Of a stretch of DNA of 64,000 nt, positions 37,300 through 45,558 are shown in pieces; position 1 is the stretch's first letter; the number at the start of each line of letters is the position of its first letter. Position numbers and translations under genes: made by a program. The notes beneath the pieces are model-generated. The model searched no databases. It was not told the origin of the DNA and saw only the letters and a list, made by a program, of their open reading frames with translations. The DNA is from Flavobacteriales bacterium (GTDB taxonomy: Bacteria > Bacteroidota > Bacteroidia > NS11-12g > UBA9320): assembly GCA_020635395.1 (NCBI GenBank), contig JACJZV010000001.1:1054001-1118000 (forward strand). The letters are read 5' to 3'.

Positions 37300-38076
37300 T
37301 TGACCCGATTTGCTTTAGAACTTCAATATGACGGAACAGCCTACCACGGCTGGCAAATTCAGGAGAATGCACTAACGGTTCAGACGGTTTTAAATGATAG
37401 ATTGAGCAAAATTTTGCAGCAACCCATCTCAACAATGGGGTGCGGTAGAACCGATACTGGCGTTCATGCTTCACATTTTGTATGCCATTTTGATGCAGAA
37501 AATCCAACATTTGACCAATTTTTATTCAGATTGAATAACTTGCTGCCACATGATATTTCAGTGCAAAGTCTGTATGAAATTCCGACAGAAGTGAATGTCC
37601 GTTTTGCTGCCAAAAGTAGAACCTATTTTTATTATATTCAGCAGGTTAAGTCTGTGTTTGATAAGAATTATTCATTCTATTTTCGTCGAGAATTGGATAT
37701 GTACAAAATGAATACTGCTGGTGAAATGCTTCTAAAAAATACTGATTTCGGAGCATTTTGCAAAAGTCATTCGTCCAATATTACCAATATTTGTAGGGTA
37801 GAAAAAGCCGAATGGACAAAACAGGATAGTCGGCTCATTTTTGAAATAAAGGCCGACCGCTTTTTGCGAAATATGGTGCGGGCTATTGTTGGCACTATGC
37901 TTGATTTGGGTGAAAACAAAATCAGCCCAAATCAGTTTGAAGAAATAGTGGCATCAGGCGATAGAAAACTTGCAGGACAATCAGTTCCGGCCCATGGTTT
38001 GTTTTTGGCTAATGTAGAATATGATAAAAACACTTGGACATTAATAGAAAAAATTGAGTACACCACAAAATACTAA
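37300..38076 (+). CDS. truA: tRNA pseudouridine(38-40) synthase TruA
   Basis: This 258-residue enzyme makes pseudouridine at positions 38-40 of the tRNA anticodon stem. The N-terminus RFALELQYDGTAYHGWQIQ, the catalytic Asp in GCGRTDTGVHA (about residue 52), RSRTYFYYI-like AAKSRTYFYYIQ and the C-terminal RFLRNMVRAIVGTML are all diagnostic. The frame starts with TTG 37300, one base after the thiolase stop, with no ATG nearby. Its last 23 bases overlap the ABC exporter gene. Confidence 0.95.
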   Translation: MTRFALELQYDGTAYHGWQIQENALTVQTVLNDRLSKILQQPISTMGCGRTDTGVHASHFVCHFDAENPTFDQFLFRLNNLLPHDISVQSLYEIPTEVNVRFAAKSRTYFYYIQQVKSVFDKNYSFYFRRELDMYKMNTAGEMLLKNTDFGAFCKSHSSNITNICRVEKAEWTKQDSRLIFEIKADRFLRNMVRAIVGTMLDLGENKISPNQFEEIVASGDRKLAGQSVPAHGLFLANVEYDKNTWTLIEKIEYTTKY

Positions 38077-39823
38077 AACGGGAAATGCCTTTGATTTACA
38101 GTTGCTTTGGCGAATAGTAAAGCTGGCCAAACCCTTTAAAAAATATGCTTTTGCAGCATTGGCAACCACTATTTTATTGGCCTTGCTTTCGCCACTACAA
38201 CCGGTGCTTATTCAGCGAACATTGGATAAATACATTGCCGTGGGTGATAAAACCGGGCTCAACCAAATGATTATTTTATTGGTGATTTTGCTGCTGACTC
38301 AAACGGCAGTGATGTTCGTTAATTCATACCTCACCAGTTGGTTAGGACAAGAAGTCATAAACTCATTGAGGCAGCGAGTTTTTAACCATTTAACCTCTCT
38401 CAAAGTGAAATTTTACGACAAAACACCCATCGGAACCATGGTTACGAGATGCGTGAGCGATATTGAGACAATTGCTGATATTTTCTCGCAGGGAATTATT
38501 ACCATTTCAGGAGATATGCTTCAATTGGTAGTAATAACCAGCATTATGTTTTATACTGATTGGAAACTAAGTTTGATTTGTTTATCTGTTTTGCCCTTCC
38601 TCATTTGGGCTTCTAATTGGTTTCGAAAAGGAGTAAAAACCGCATTTCAGCAGGTAAGAACGCAGGTAGCAAGGCTCAATGCTTTTGTTCAGGAGCATAT
38701 AACCGGAATGAGTGTGGTGCAAATTTTTAACCGAGAAAATGTTGAATATGAGAAGTTTAAGGAAATAAATAAGCTGCATTTGCAGGCCAATGTTAAATCG
38801 GTTTTTCATTATGCCATTTTTTTTCCGATTGTTGAAATTATAACGGCTACCAGCATCGGTTTGATGGTTTGGTATGGTTCAAAAAATGCACTTGGCGGCA
38901 CCATAACTCCTGGGGTAATGGTATCGTTTATCTTGTACTTGAATATGTTTTTTAGGCCAATTCGAATGATTGCCGACCGTTTTAACACGATGCAAATGGG
39001 CATGGTGGCCAGCGAACGTATCTTTACGCTTATCGATGACCAAAGTTTTGTTGAAACAAGCGGAAATCACACTGCGGAAATAAAAGGCCAAGTTACATTT
39101 GAAGATGTACATTTTGCCTATAATTCTGATGAACCAATCATCAACGGAATTTCGTTTGATGTAAAACCTGGAAAAACATTGGCTATCGTTGGTGCAACAG
39201 GATCTGGTAAGTCAACTTTGGTGAGGCTTCTGACTAAATTTTATGAATACAATGAAGGGAAAATTTCCATTGATGAGGTGGATATAAAAGTCTGGAATTT
39301 GGATTCGCTCCGAAGTCAGGTGGCATTTGTATTGCAGGATGTATTTTTATTTTCTGGCAGTATTTCAAACAACATTCGGTTGATAGATTCAAAAATAACA
39401 GAGGAAAAAATGCTTGATGCAGCTCGCCAGATTGGTGCCGATTCGTTTATTAAAAATCTGAGTGGAGGGTATAATTATGATGTTATGGAACGGGGTAGCT
39501 CATTATCTGTTGGGCAGAGGCAGTTGGTTTCATTCGCCCGTGCATTGGCTTTCGACCCCAAAATATTGATTTTGGACGAAGCCACATCCTCGGTTGATAG
39601 TGAGACAGAGCAACTCATTCAACAAGCCATTTCAAAATTGATGCAAGGCCGTACCAATATTGTCATAGCTCATAGGTTGAGTACCATACGCAATGCCGAT
39701 GAAATTTTGGTGTTGGAAAAAGGTAAAGTCGTTGAGCGTGGCTCGCATGATGAGTTGGTAGAAAAAGAAGGGGCTTATTTCGAGTTGCTTAAAAATCAAC
39801 AGGTGGAAGAGGTCTTTTATTAA
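38054..39823 (+). CDS. MsbA-like ABC exporter (fused permease-ATPase)
   Basis: This 589-residue half-transporter has an N-terminal six-helix domain (about 20-310) and an ATPase domain with Walker A GATGSGKSTLVRLL, the signature SSLSVGQRQLVSFARAL and Walker B KILILDEATSSVDS. The signature has Val in place of the first Gly (SVGQ), a variant common in Bacteroidota members. It resembles lipid-A/multidrug exporters of the MsbA/YheI type; the substrate is not known. The start is TTG 38054 inside the end of truA, and the first ATG in frame is too far in. Confidence 0.93.
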   Translation: MSTPQNTKTGNAFDLQLLWRIVKLAKPFKKYAFAALATTILLALLSPLQPVLIQRTLDKYIAVGDKTGLNQMIILLVILLLTQTAVMFVNSYLTSWLGQEVINSLRQRVFNHLTSLKVKFYDKTPIGTMVTRCVSDIETIADIFSQGIITISGDMLQLVVITSIMFYTDWKLSLICLSVLPFLIWASNWFRKGVKTAFQQVRTQVARLNAFVQEHITGMSVVQIFNRENVEYEKFKEINKLHLQANVKSVFHYAIFFPIVEIITATSIGLMVWYGSKNALGGTITPGVMVSFILYLNMFFRPIRMIADRFNTMQMGMVASERIFTLIDDQSFVETSGNHTAEIKGQVTFEDVHFAYNSDEPIINGISFDVKPGKTLAIVGATGSGKSTLVRLLTKFYEYNEGKISIDEVDIKVWNLDSLRSQVAFVLQDVFLFSGSISNNIRLIDSKITEEKMLDAARQIGADSFIKNLSGGYNYDVMERGSSLSVGQRQLVSFARALAFDPKILILDEATSSVDSETEQLIQQAISKLMQGRTNIVIAHRLSTIRNADEILVLEKGKVVERGSHDELVEKEGAYFELLKNQQVEEVFY

Positions 39824-39832
39824 ATCATGTTT

Positions 39833-40438
39833 TTATTCAAATAAAACTCCCTCAAACACCTTTGATACCTCCACTTTTAGCCCGGCAAAGTGTTTGCTAA
39901 CTGCCGTTTCACCCTCGGTATAAACTTTAGAACCAATAAAAACATCATCTACCAAGGTATAAACCAAAATGGTACGTTCCATTGGGCTTATAATCCAATA
40001 TTCAGGAAGTTTTGCTTCTTCATATAGCCGAAATTTAGTGTCTAAATCATGTTTGGTATTTCCGGGCGAAAGTATCTCAACAATCAAATCGGGTGTGCCA
40101 ACAATTCCGTGGTTATCGAGTTTTGACAAATCACACAAAATACATACATCAGGCTGAACAACTGTGGTATTTTTCTTTTTCTCAGATATGGTTAAAACCA
40201 CGTCAATCGGAGAAAAAAAAACTTTACAAGTGTGCTTGCTAAAATGCTTTTTGAAAGCTGTGAATGTGTTTGCATTTATATCTTGGTGCATCCAACTAGG
40301 AGCTGGGGACATTTTTTTTATTCTCCCCCGAATAAGTTCTACCCGTTCTTTAAATTTCCATGTAAGATATTCGGCATAGGTATATTCTTTGCTTTCATCA
40401 AGCATTCCGTAGCTTGCTATGGGTTCTTCTACTTTCAT
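39833..40438 (-). CDS. Uma2-family putative nuclease (DUF820), copy 1
   Basis: This is a 201-residue PD-(D/E)XK-type protein of the Uma2/DUF820 family. Typical parts are RVELIRGRIKKM, VVQPDVCILCD, TPDLIVEILSPGNTKHDLDTKF and the KLPEYWIISP core that should hold the active site. The cellular role is unsettled. ATG 40438 (MKVEEP) is the start; the frame to 40447 begins with a TTG that belongs to the upstream region. It is almost identical to the next copy in residues 1-43 and about 112-196 but differs strongly in the middle (about residues 49-100). It converges with the ABC exporter gene. Confidence 0.83.
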   Translation of the reverse strand: MKVEEPIASYGMLDESKEYTYAEYLTWKFKERVELIRGRIKKMSPAPSWMHQDINANTFTAFKKHFSKHTCKVFFSPIDVVLTISEKKKNTTVVQPDVCILCDLSKLDNHGIVGTPDLIVEILSPGNTKHDLDTKFRLYEEAKLPEYWIISPMERTILVYTLVDDVFIGSKVYTEGETAVSKHFAGLKVEVSKVFEGVLFE

Positions 40439-40450
40439 TGGTAACAAATT

Positions 40451-41056
40451 TTAATTTGTATGCACTCCCTCAAACACCTTTGATACCTCCACTTTTAGCC
40501 CTGCAAAGTGTTTGCTAACAGCCGTTTCGCCCTCGGTATAAACTTTAGAACCAATAAAAACATCATCTACCAAAGTATAAACCAAAATGGTATGTTCCAT
40601 TGGGCTAATAATCCAATATTCAGGAAGTTTTGCTTCTTCATACAGCCGAAATTTAGTGTCTAAATCATATTTGGTATTGCCGGGCGAGAGTATCTCAACA
40701 ATCAAATCGGGTGTGCCAATAATTCCATGATTATCGCGTTTTGCTAAATCACACAATACGCAAATGTCGGGTTGAACCACTGTTGACTTTTTGTCTTTTG
40801 ATGAAACAAAAAGCACTACATCGACAGGGGCGTAATAAACTCGGCATGATTTTTTTTCAAAATAGGTGTCAAATATTTTGAGAGTGTTGTGATGCGAATC
40901 TTGATGATTCAAACTGGGTGCGGGAGCCATTTTTTTTATTCTCCCTCGAATAAGTTCTACCCTTTCTTTAAATTTCCATGTAAGATATTCGGCATAGGTA
41001 TATTCTTTGCTTTCATCAAGCATTCCGTAGCTCGCTATTGGCTCTTCTACTTTCAT
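40451..41056 (-). CDS. Uma2-family putative nuclease (DUF820), copy 2
   Basis: This is the second 201-residue Uma2/DUF820 protein, 12 bases upstream of copy 1. The N-terminal 43 residues and the C-terminal half match copy 1 almost residue for residue, including VEILSPGNTK and EYWIISPME, while the segment after PAPS (HQDSHHNTLKIFDTYFEKK and on to KDKKSTVV) is about half different. Active-site acidic residues are kept in both. It starts at ATG 41056 under a TATATTTG box with a 6-base spacer. Copy 1 has lost that box (AAAATTTG), so copy 1 may depend on read-through from this gene. Confidence 0.83.
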   Translation of the reverse strand: MKVEEPIASYGMLDESKEYTYAEYLTWKFKERVELIRGRIKKMAPAPSLNHQDSHHNTLKIFDTYFEKKSCRVYYAPVDVVLFVSSKDKKSTVVQPDICVLCDLAKRDNHGIIGTPDLIVEILSPGNTKYDLDTKFRLYEEAKLPEYWIISPMEHTILVYTLVDDVFIGSKVYTEGETAVSKHFAGLKVEVSKVFEGVHTN

Positions 41057-41062
41057 TGGTAA

Positions 41063-41070
41063 CAAATATA
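41063..41070 (-). promoter_or_regulatory. Putative -7 box of the Uma2 pair
   Basis: The minus strand reads TATATTTG (exact TAnnTTTG), then TTACCA and the ATG of copy 2. The TTG inside this box is what makes the open frame appear longer. Confidence 0.5.
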
Positions 41071-41112
41071 AGCCATTCTGAAAGTGGAATGCAAATTTTG
41101 ATTAAAGTAGAT

Positions 41113-41739
41113 TTACCCAACAAAAACGAGTTTTTTTGTTTCAAAAAAGTCGTCCTTCAGTTTTGAGTTTAGATTAAACAGTTTGATATGTTTTTTGCGA
41201 TAATTCTTCTGAAATTCGGCTATTTCTTCTGTCAAATCTCCACCTTTAAGCCCATAAAAACCGCTGTTACTAAATCTGCTGAAATCAATTTTGGAATCTA
41301 CCCAACCAAAAAACGGGAGCAAACGTGTAACGGCTCGCGATACTACATAGTCGAATTGTCCGCTTATTTGCTCGGCTCGGCCATTTATTGCAGTTACGTT
41401 GGTCAACTGCAATTCATTGGCAACCGCCTGAACAACTTTAATTTTTTTGCCAATACTATCAACCAGTGTAAAATGCACTTCAGGAAACAAAATGGCTAAA
41501 GGAATGCCTGGAAAACCACCTCCTGTACCCACATCCAACACTTTTCCGCCCGACCTAAATTCGGTAAAAAGGGCGATGGACAAAGAATGTAACAAGTGTC
41601 GGGTTTTAAATTGGTCAATGTCTTTTCGGGAAATAACATTGATTTGGGCATTCCAATCTGCATATAGTTTTTCGACTCGATTGAACAAATCCAGTTGATG
41701 AAGGCTGAGGTTTGGAAACAGCTCTACTAACTGTTCCAT
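41113..41739 (-). CDS. rsmG: 16S rRNA (guanine527-N7)-methyltransferase RsmG
   Basis: This 208-residue SAM enzyme methylates G527 of 16S rRNA. The AdoMet-binding VLDVGTGGGFPGIPLAILFP (about residue 70), DSIGKKIKVVQ and the YVVSRAVTRL segment are characteristic, and length is standard. Its start lies 13 bases inside the end of the glycosyltransferase gene, so it is translated from the same message. Confidence 0.96.
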   Translation of the reverse strand: MEQLVELFPNLSLHQLDLFNRVEKLYADWNAQINVISRKDIDQFKTRHLLHSLSIALFTEFRSGGKVLDVGTGGGFPGIPLAILFPEVHFTLVDSIGKKIKVVQAVANELQLTNVTAINGRAEQISGQFDYVVSRAVTRLLPFFGWVDSKIDFSRFSNSGFYGLKGGDLTEEIAEFQKNYRKKHIKLFNLNSKLKDDFFETKKLVFVG

Positions 41740-42839
41740 CGCAAGGGTTTTGAAAAATATCCGCGGATTCCAATAAAAATTTGAATGAAGAGTATCCCAA
41801 AATCAAATAACGGGTAACCAAAGAAATAAGGTTTATAACCCAAAATTTGCATATTTTTCAACAATACTATGGCCTGAACTATAAATCGCAATATAAAAAT
41901 ACCAAGAATGGGTAGCCAATAGGTTGGAAACAACACAAGTGATAGAACAAATGTGACATAAAACATAAAAAGGCTTATGGAATACAGTCCGAGCATGAAT
42001 TTGTGTGCAGGTTTATACAGTTTTCCGGTGCTGTAGTGCCTTCTTTTTTGATAGATCCAATGACTCCATTTTTCATGGGGTTTTGAAATAGTTTTTGCCT
42101 CGGGCTCTATGCACACAGAAACATTCTGGGCGGTTGCTGTTTCGTTTACAAACAAGTCGTCATCGCCTGATAAAAGGTGTTGATGACTGGCAAAGCCCTT
42201 TACACTAAAGAAAAGCGAACGTTTGTATGCCAAATTTCTGCCAACACCCATATATGTTTTTTTAGCGATTGAAAAATTTAAAAACAGCAGGTGTGTGTGG
42301 AAAGTGTCCAACTGTGTGAGCCAGTTTAAGAGGTTTCTTTTTTGTTCGTATTGACCCACACCCAACACAATATGATGACTTTCTGAAAAATGATTACACA
42401 TAATTTGAAGCCACATAGTGGAGGCAGGTTGACAATCAGAATCAGTAAAAATAAGTTGTTCGTGTTTTGCCGCTTTAATGCCAATGGTTTGAGCAAATTT
42501 TTTGCCTCGATGAAAACGCTCGTCAATGTCGAGGTGCAACACCTTTAGTTTTTCGTTTTCTTGGGCGAGTAAATCTAAAAAATCGATGGTACCGTCGGTG
42601 CTACCATCATTGACAACAATAACTTCAAAATTTGGATGGTTTTGCGACAGAATGAGCGGTAGATTATCTTCCAAACCTTGACGATTGTTTCGGCTGCAAA
42701 TAATAACCGAAACACCTTCTCGATTGGTGAGTAAATTTGTCGGAGCTTTTGATATTTTGGTAAAAATTGCCAAATAATAATACAACTGCACTAAGGCAAA
42801 CAATCCAAAAACTGCGATTAGAATTATTGCTAAATTCAT
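41727..42839 (-). CDS. Membrane-bound family 2 glycosyltransferase
   Basis: This 370-residue protein has an N-terminal transmembrane helix (about 5-25), a GT-A domain with SVIICSRNN, VIVVNDGSTDGTIDFL and the metal-binding IFTDSDCQP, and a QKRRH-containing segment typical of processive or polyprenol-linked GT2 enzymes. Three C-terminal membrane helices follow (about 280-355). It transfers a sugar to a lipid or glycan at the inner membrane; donor and acceptor are unknown. rsmG overlaps its 3' end by 13 bases. Confidence 0.88.
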   Translation of the reverse strand: MNLAIILIAVFGLFALVQLYYYLAIFTKISKAPTNLLTNREGVSVIICSRNNRQGLEDNLPLILSQNHPNFEVIVVNDGSTDGTIDFLDLLAQENEKLKVLHLDIDERFHRGKKFAQTIGIKAAKHEQLIFTDSDCQPASTMWLQIMCNHFSESHHIVLGVGQYEQKRNLLNWLTQLDTFHTHLLFLNFSIAKKTYMGVGRNLAYKRSLFFSVKGFASHQHLLSGDDDLFVNETATAQNVSVCIEPEAKTISKPHEKWSHWIYQKRRHYSTGKLYKPAHKFMLGLYSISLFMFYVTFVLSLVLFPTYWLPILGIFILRFIVQAIVLLKNMQILGYKPYFFGYPLFDFGILFIQIFIGIRGYFSKPLRWNS

Positions 42840-42957
42840 GTAAAAAGATTACCGCAAAGGTGCTTAAAAACTACAGTTGGTTTTCAACTTGTTTTGAACA
42901 GATAAGAGCCGAAATGAGATATATGTTTTGGCTTCAATATTATCTGCTGTTTATTTT

Positions 42958-43509
42958 TTAGTTACTTGGTATTAAGTATTTTGTAGGTACATGGTCGGTA
43001 AGCCAAACACCATTTTCTGAAATGAAAAACTGAAAATTGTCGTAAAACATTTGTTCAGCAAGTACTTTAAATACAAATGGTTTACCGTGTCTTTGCCCAA
43101 CCTGTATAGCCGTTTCCAGGCTAACGCTTAAATGAACATGTTGTCTGTTTCGTTTTTCAAGTCCCATATTTAAAATGGAGGGAACTGATTTTTCACCGGT
43201 TCCGTGATACAAAATTTCGGGTGGTTTTTGGTTTATGTAACCTAACTCTATTCCTACTGAATGACCTTGACTTGCCCGAATTTTTTCAAGTGTTTCGTTA
43301 AAAGCAAATCTTTTTTTAGAATTTGTAGCAACAATGTGATTGAGTATGTCTCTGTCGAACTGTATGCCACTTTTGTTCGATTTTTCTATCAATTCGGCAA
43401 CATTGGCCCAACCATTTTGGTCAAGCTGGATTCCAATAGTTTCTGGCTGGTGTCTCAAAACCATACTCAAAAACTTACTGATATGCACCAATTGTTTTTC
43501 GCTAATCAT
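42958..43509 (-). CDS. kptA: RNA 2'-phosphotransferase KptA/Tpt1
   Basis: This is a 183-residue protein with the Tpt1/KptA fold: a winged-helix N-terminal part (KFLSMVLRHQPETIGI, WANVAELI) and an ADP-ribosyltransferase-like C-terminal part (ILYHGTGEKSVPSIL, RQHVHLSVSLETAIQVGQRHGKP). The conserved Arg-His and the His/Arg/Arg catalytic set appear intact. The yeast enzyme removes a splice-junction 2'-phosphate from tRNA using NAD+, giving ADP-ribose 1''-2'' cyclic phosphate. Bacteria have no such tRNA splicing, so its role here is open. It stands alone, with a 240-base gap before it. Confidence 0.93.
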   Translation of the reverse strand: MISEKQLVHISKFLSMVLRHQPETIGIQLDQNGWANVAELIEKSNKSGIQFDRDILNHIVATNSKKRFAFNETLEKIRASQGHSVGIELGYINQKPPEILYHGTGEKSVPSILNMGLEKRNRQHVHLSVSLETAIQVGQRHGKPFVFKVLAEQMFYDNFQFFISENGVWLTDHVPTKYLIPSN

Positions 43510-43749
43510 ATTCTATCAAGTTGCAATGACACCAGCTTACAAAACCAACTTTACTGCTCTGTTTATTTCCAAAATTTCGTTCGTGCAGTCGTCTTGCTTT
43601 TCAGCAATGCAAAGTTAAACAAAGGTATTGCGTTCTGGAATTAGGCAGATATTTATGTTACTCGTTTTTGAAGCAAAATCTTTATCAAGCTTGCACTGGT
43701 TTTTAATAACCAGTCCGACACAAGAGATTTTGGATAGGTAAAGTCAAAA

Positions 43750-45510
43750 TTATCTTATCTCAAGCATGTAAGGCATCACAGCCTGTATGCCGTTCATGCT
43801 TTTTAAATCTTTAAGTTGCTGATAAACACCGTAATAATCGCCCAACTCTTCTTTTACCAGATTTTCCTTTACAGATGCGGCTCCAAATGCTTCCATAAAT
43901 TGCCCGAAAGGATTGTCTGATTTTGGATAGGTGGTAACCTTATACTCTTTTAGATGAGCTTTGTAGGCAGCAATGGCAATGGCTTTTTCAATTCCGCCAA
44001 ATTCATCAATCAAGCCAATGCCTTTTGCCATATCTCCGGTCCAAACTCGGCCTTCAGCAATCGTGTCAAGATGTGTTCTTTCTAATTTTCTACCTTCAGA
44101 AACGCGGGTTAAGAAATCAGTATAAATTTTATCAACGTTTTGTTCTAAAATAAGTCTCTCGGCGTTGGTCAAAGGTCGGTCGATACGTCCAAAATCAGCC
44201 ATGTCAGATGTTTTTACCACTTCTGATTTTAAACCGAGTTTATCCCACAATTTTTGAGCATTGGGGTACATACCAAATACGCCAATAGAACCTGTAAGGG
44301 TGCCGGGCATGGCCAAAATACTGTCGGCGTTGCAGCTAATAAAATATCCGCCGCTGGCAGCCACATCGCCCATAGAAACAATAAGGGGCTTTGCATCTCG
44401 CAGCAATTTTGTCTCACGCCAAATAACATCACTGGCCATAGCACTGCCGCCGGGGCTGTTTACCCGCAAAACAACGGCTTTAACGTTTTTATCTTCTCTG
44501 GCTTTTTTCAAAACTTTGGCAAATTTGTCGCTGCCTATTTCATCGCTCGAGCCTTTGCCGGAAACGATGCTACCATCTGCGTAAATAATGGCTATTTTAT
44601 CTTGTGTTTTTGATTTTTTTTCTGATACGGTTGAGTGGTATTTTCCCACCTCCAACATTTCGAGTTTCTCCTCTTCTTTTAAACCAACTTGGGTTTTAAG
44701 AGCAGTCATCACTTCGTCTCTATATCCAGTAGCATCAATCATTTTATAATGCACGGCATCTTCAGGAGTCCTTACTCTTATGGAGTCGGCAATGTTTTTA
44801 AGCTCATCAACCGAAACACCTCTTGAGGCAGATATTTGACTTAAAAAGTGGTTGTAGGTAGAATTAAGATATTCGGTTATTTGTTTTCTGTTTTCGGCAC
44901 TCATTTCGTCCAAAACAAAAGGTTCGACATAGCCCTTATATTTTCCTTTTTTAACGGCCTGCATTTCAACACCCAATTTGGCCAATGTTTCTTTCACAAA
45001 AGTTACATCAGCTGCCATTCCATTAAAAATCATGGTGCCGGATGGATTCAAATATACCTTGTCGGCCACCGAGGCTATGTAATAGGAATTATTATAAAAT
45101 ATTTCGCCGTAGGCATATATAAATTTACCGGAGGTTTTAAAGTCATTCAAAGCTTCACGGAGTTCACCCAATTTGCCGTATCCGGCCACAACCGATGATA
45201 AATCAAGAAACAAACCATCCACCTTTTTGTCATTTTTGGCATGTTCTATGGTTTCAAGCAAATCATACAAGCCTAGGGCAGAAGTTTTATTTCCATCCAA
45301 TCCGGCTGTAAATTTTGCAAAAGGATTTTCATCGGTTTGGTCGTTGATATAGTAGTTCAGTTTAAGTTTAACAACTGTATGGTCTTTCACTTTCACAACG
45401 CTCTTTTTGCTAGAACTTGCCACAATTCCGGCAAAAACCATAAAGAAGATGATCATTAAAATAATAGAACCAACAATGGTGGCTAAAACGTATTTAAAGA
45501 ATTGTTTCAT
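43750..45510 (-). CDS. sppA: Signal peptide peptidase SppA, 67K type
   Basis: This 586-residue inner-membrane serine protease has an N-terminal transmembrane anchor (about 8-32) and two S49 domains. The catalytic Lys is expected in the first (KKGKYKGYVEPF, about residue 190). The catalytic Ser is in the second (GDVAASGGYFIS, about residue 390), followed by TLTGSIGVFG. It degrades cleaved signal peptides and may handle lipoprotein signals. Length matches the long Gram-negative form. It is single, with no clear operon partner. Confidence 0.94.
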   Translation of the reverse strand: MKQFFKYVLATIVGSIILMIIFFMVFAGIVASSSKKSVVKVKDHTVVKLKLNYYINDQTDENPFAKFTAGLDGNKTSALGLYDLLETIEHAKNDKKVDGLFLDLSSVVAGYGKLGELREALNDFKTSGKFIYAYGEIFYNNSYYIASVADKVYLNPSGTMIFNGMAADVTFVKETLAKLGVEMQAVKKGKYKGYVEPFVLDEMSAENRKQITEYLNSTYNHFLSQISASRGVSVDELKNIADSIRVRTPEDAVHYKMIDATGYRDEVMTALKTQVGLKEEEKLEMLEVGKYHSTVSEKKSKTQDKIAIIYADGSIVSGKGSSDEIGSDKFAKVLKKAREDKNVKAVVLRVNSPGGSAMASDVIWRETKLLRDAKPLIVSMGDVAASGGYFISCNADSILAMPGTLTGSIGVFGMYPNAQKLWDKLGLKSEVVKTSDMADFGRIDRPLTNAERLILEQNVDKIYTDFLTRVSEGRKLERTHLDTIAEGRVWTGDMAKGIGLIDEFGGIEKAIAIAAYKAHLKEYKVTTYPKSDNPFGQFMEAFGAASVKENLVKEELGDYYGVYQQLKDLKSMNGIQAVMPYMLEIR

Positions 45511-45558
45511 TTGAGTGTTTTAAATCCGTTGTGACCCCAAAAGCCGGTCGATTAAATT

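Noticed and set aside
43695..43714. Hairpin ACTGGTT...AACCAGT as an sppA terminator
   Set aside because: The stem is 7 bp, with no T tract on either strand, and it lies beside the sppA stop only by chance spacing. Nothing else was seen in the 240-base gap 43510-43749.
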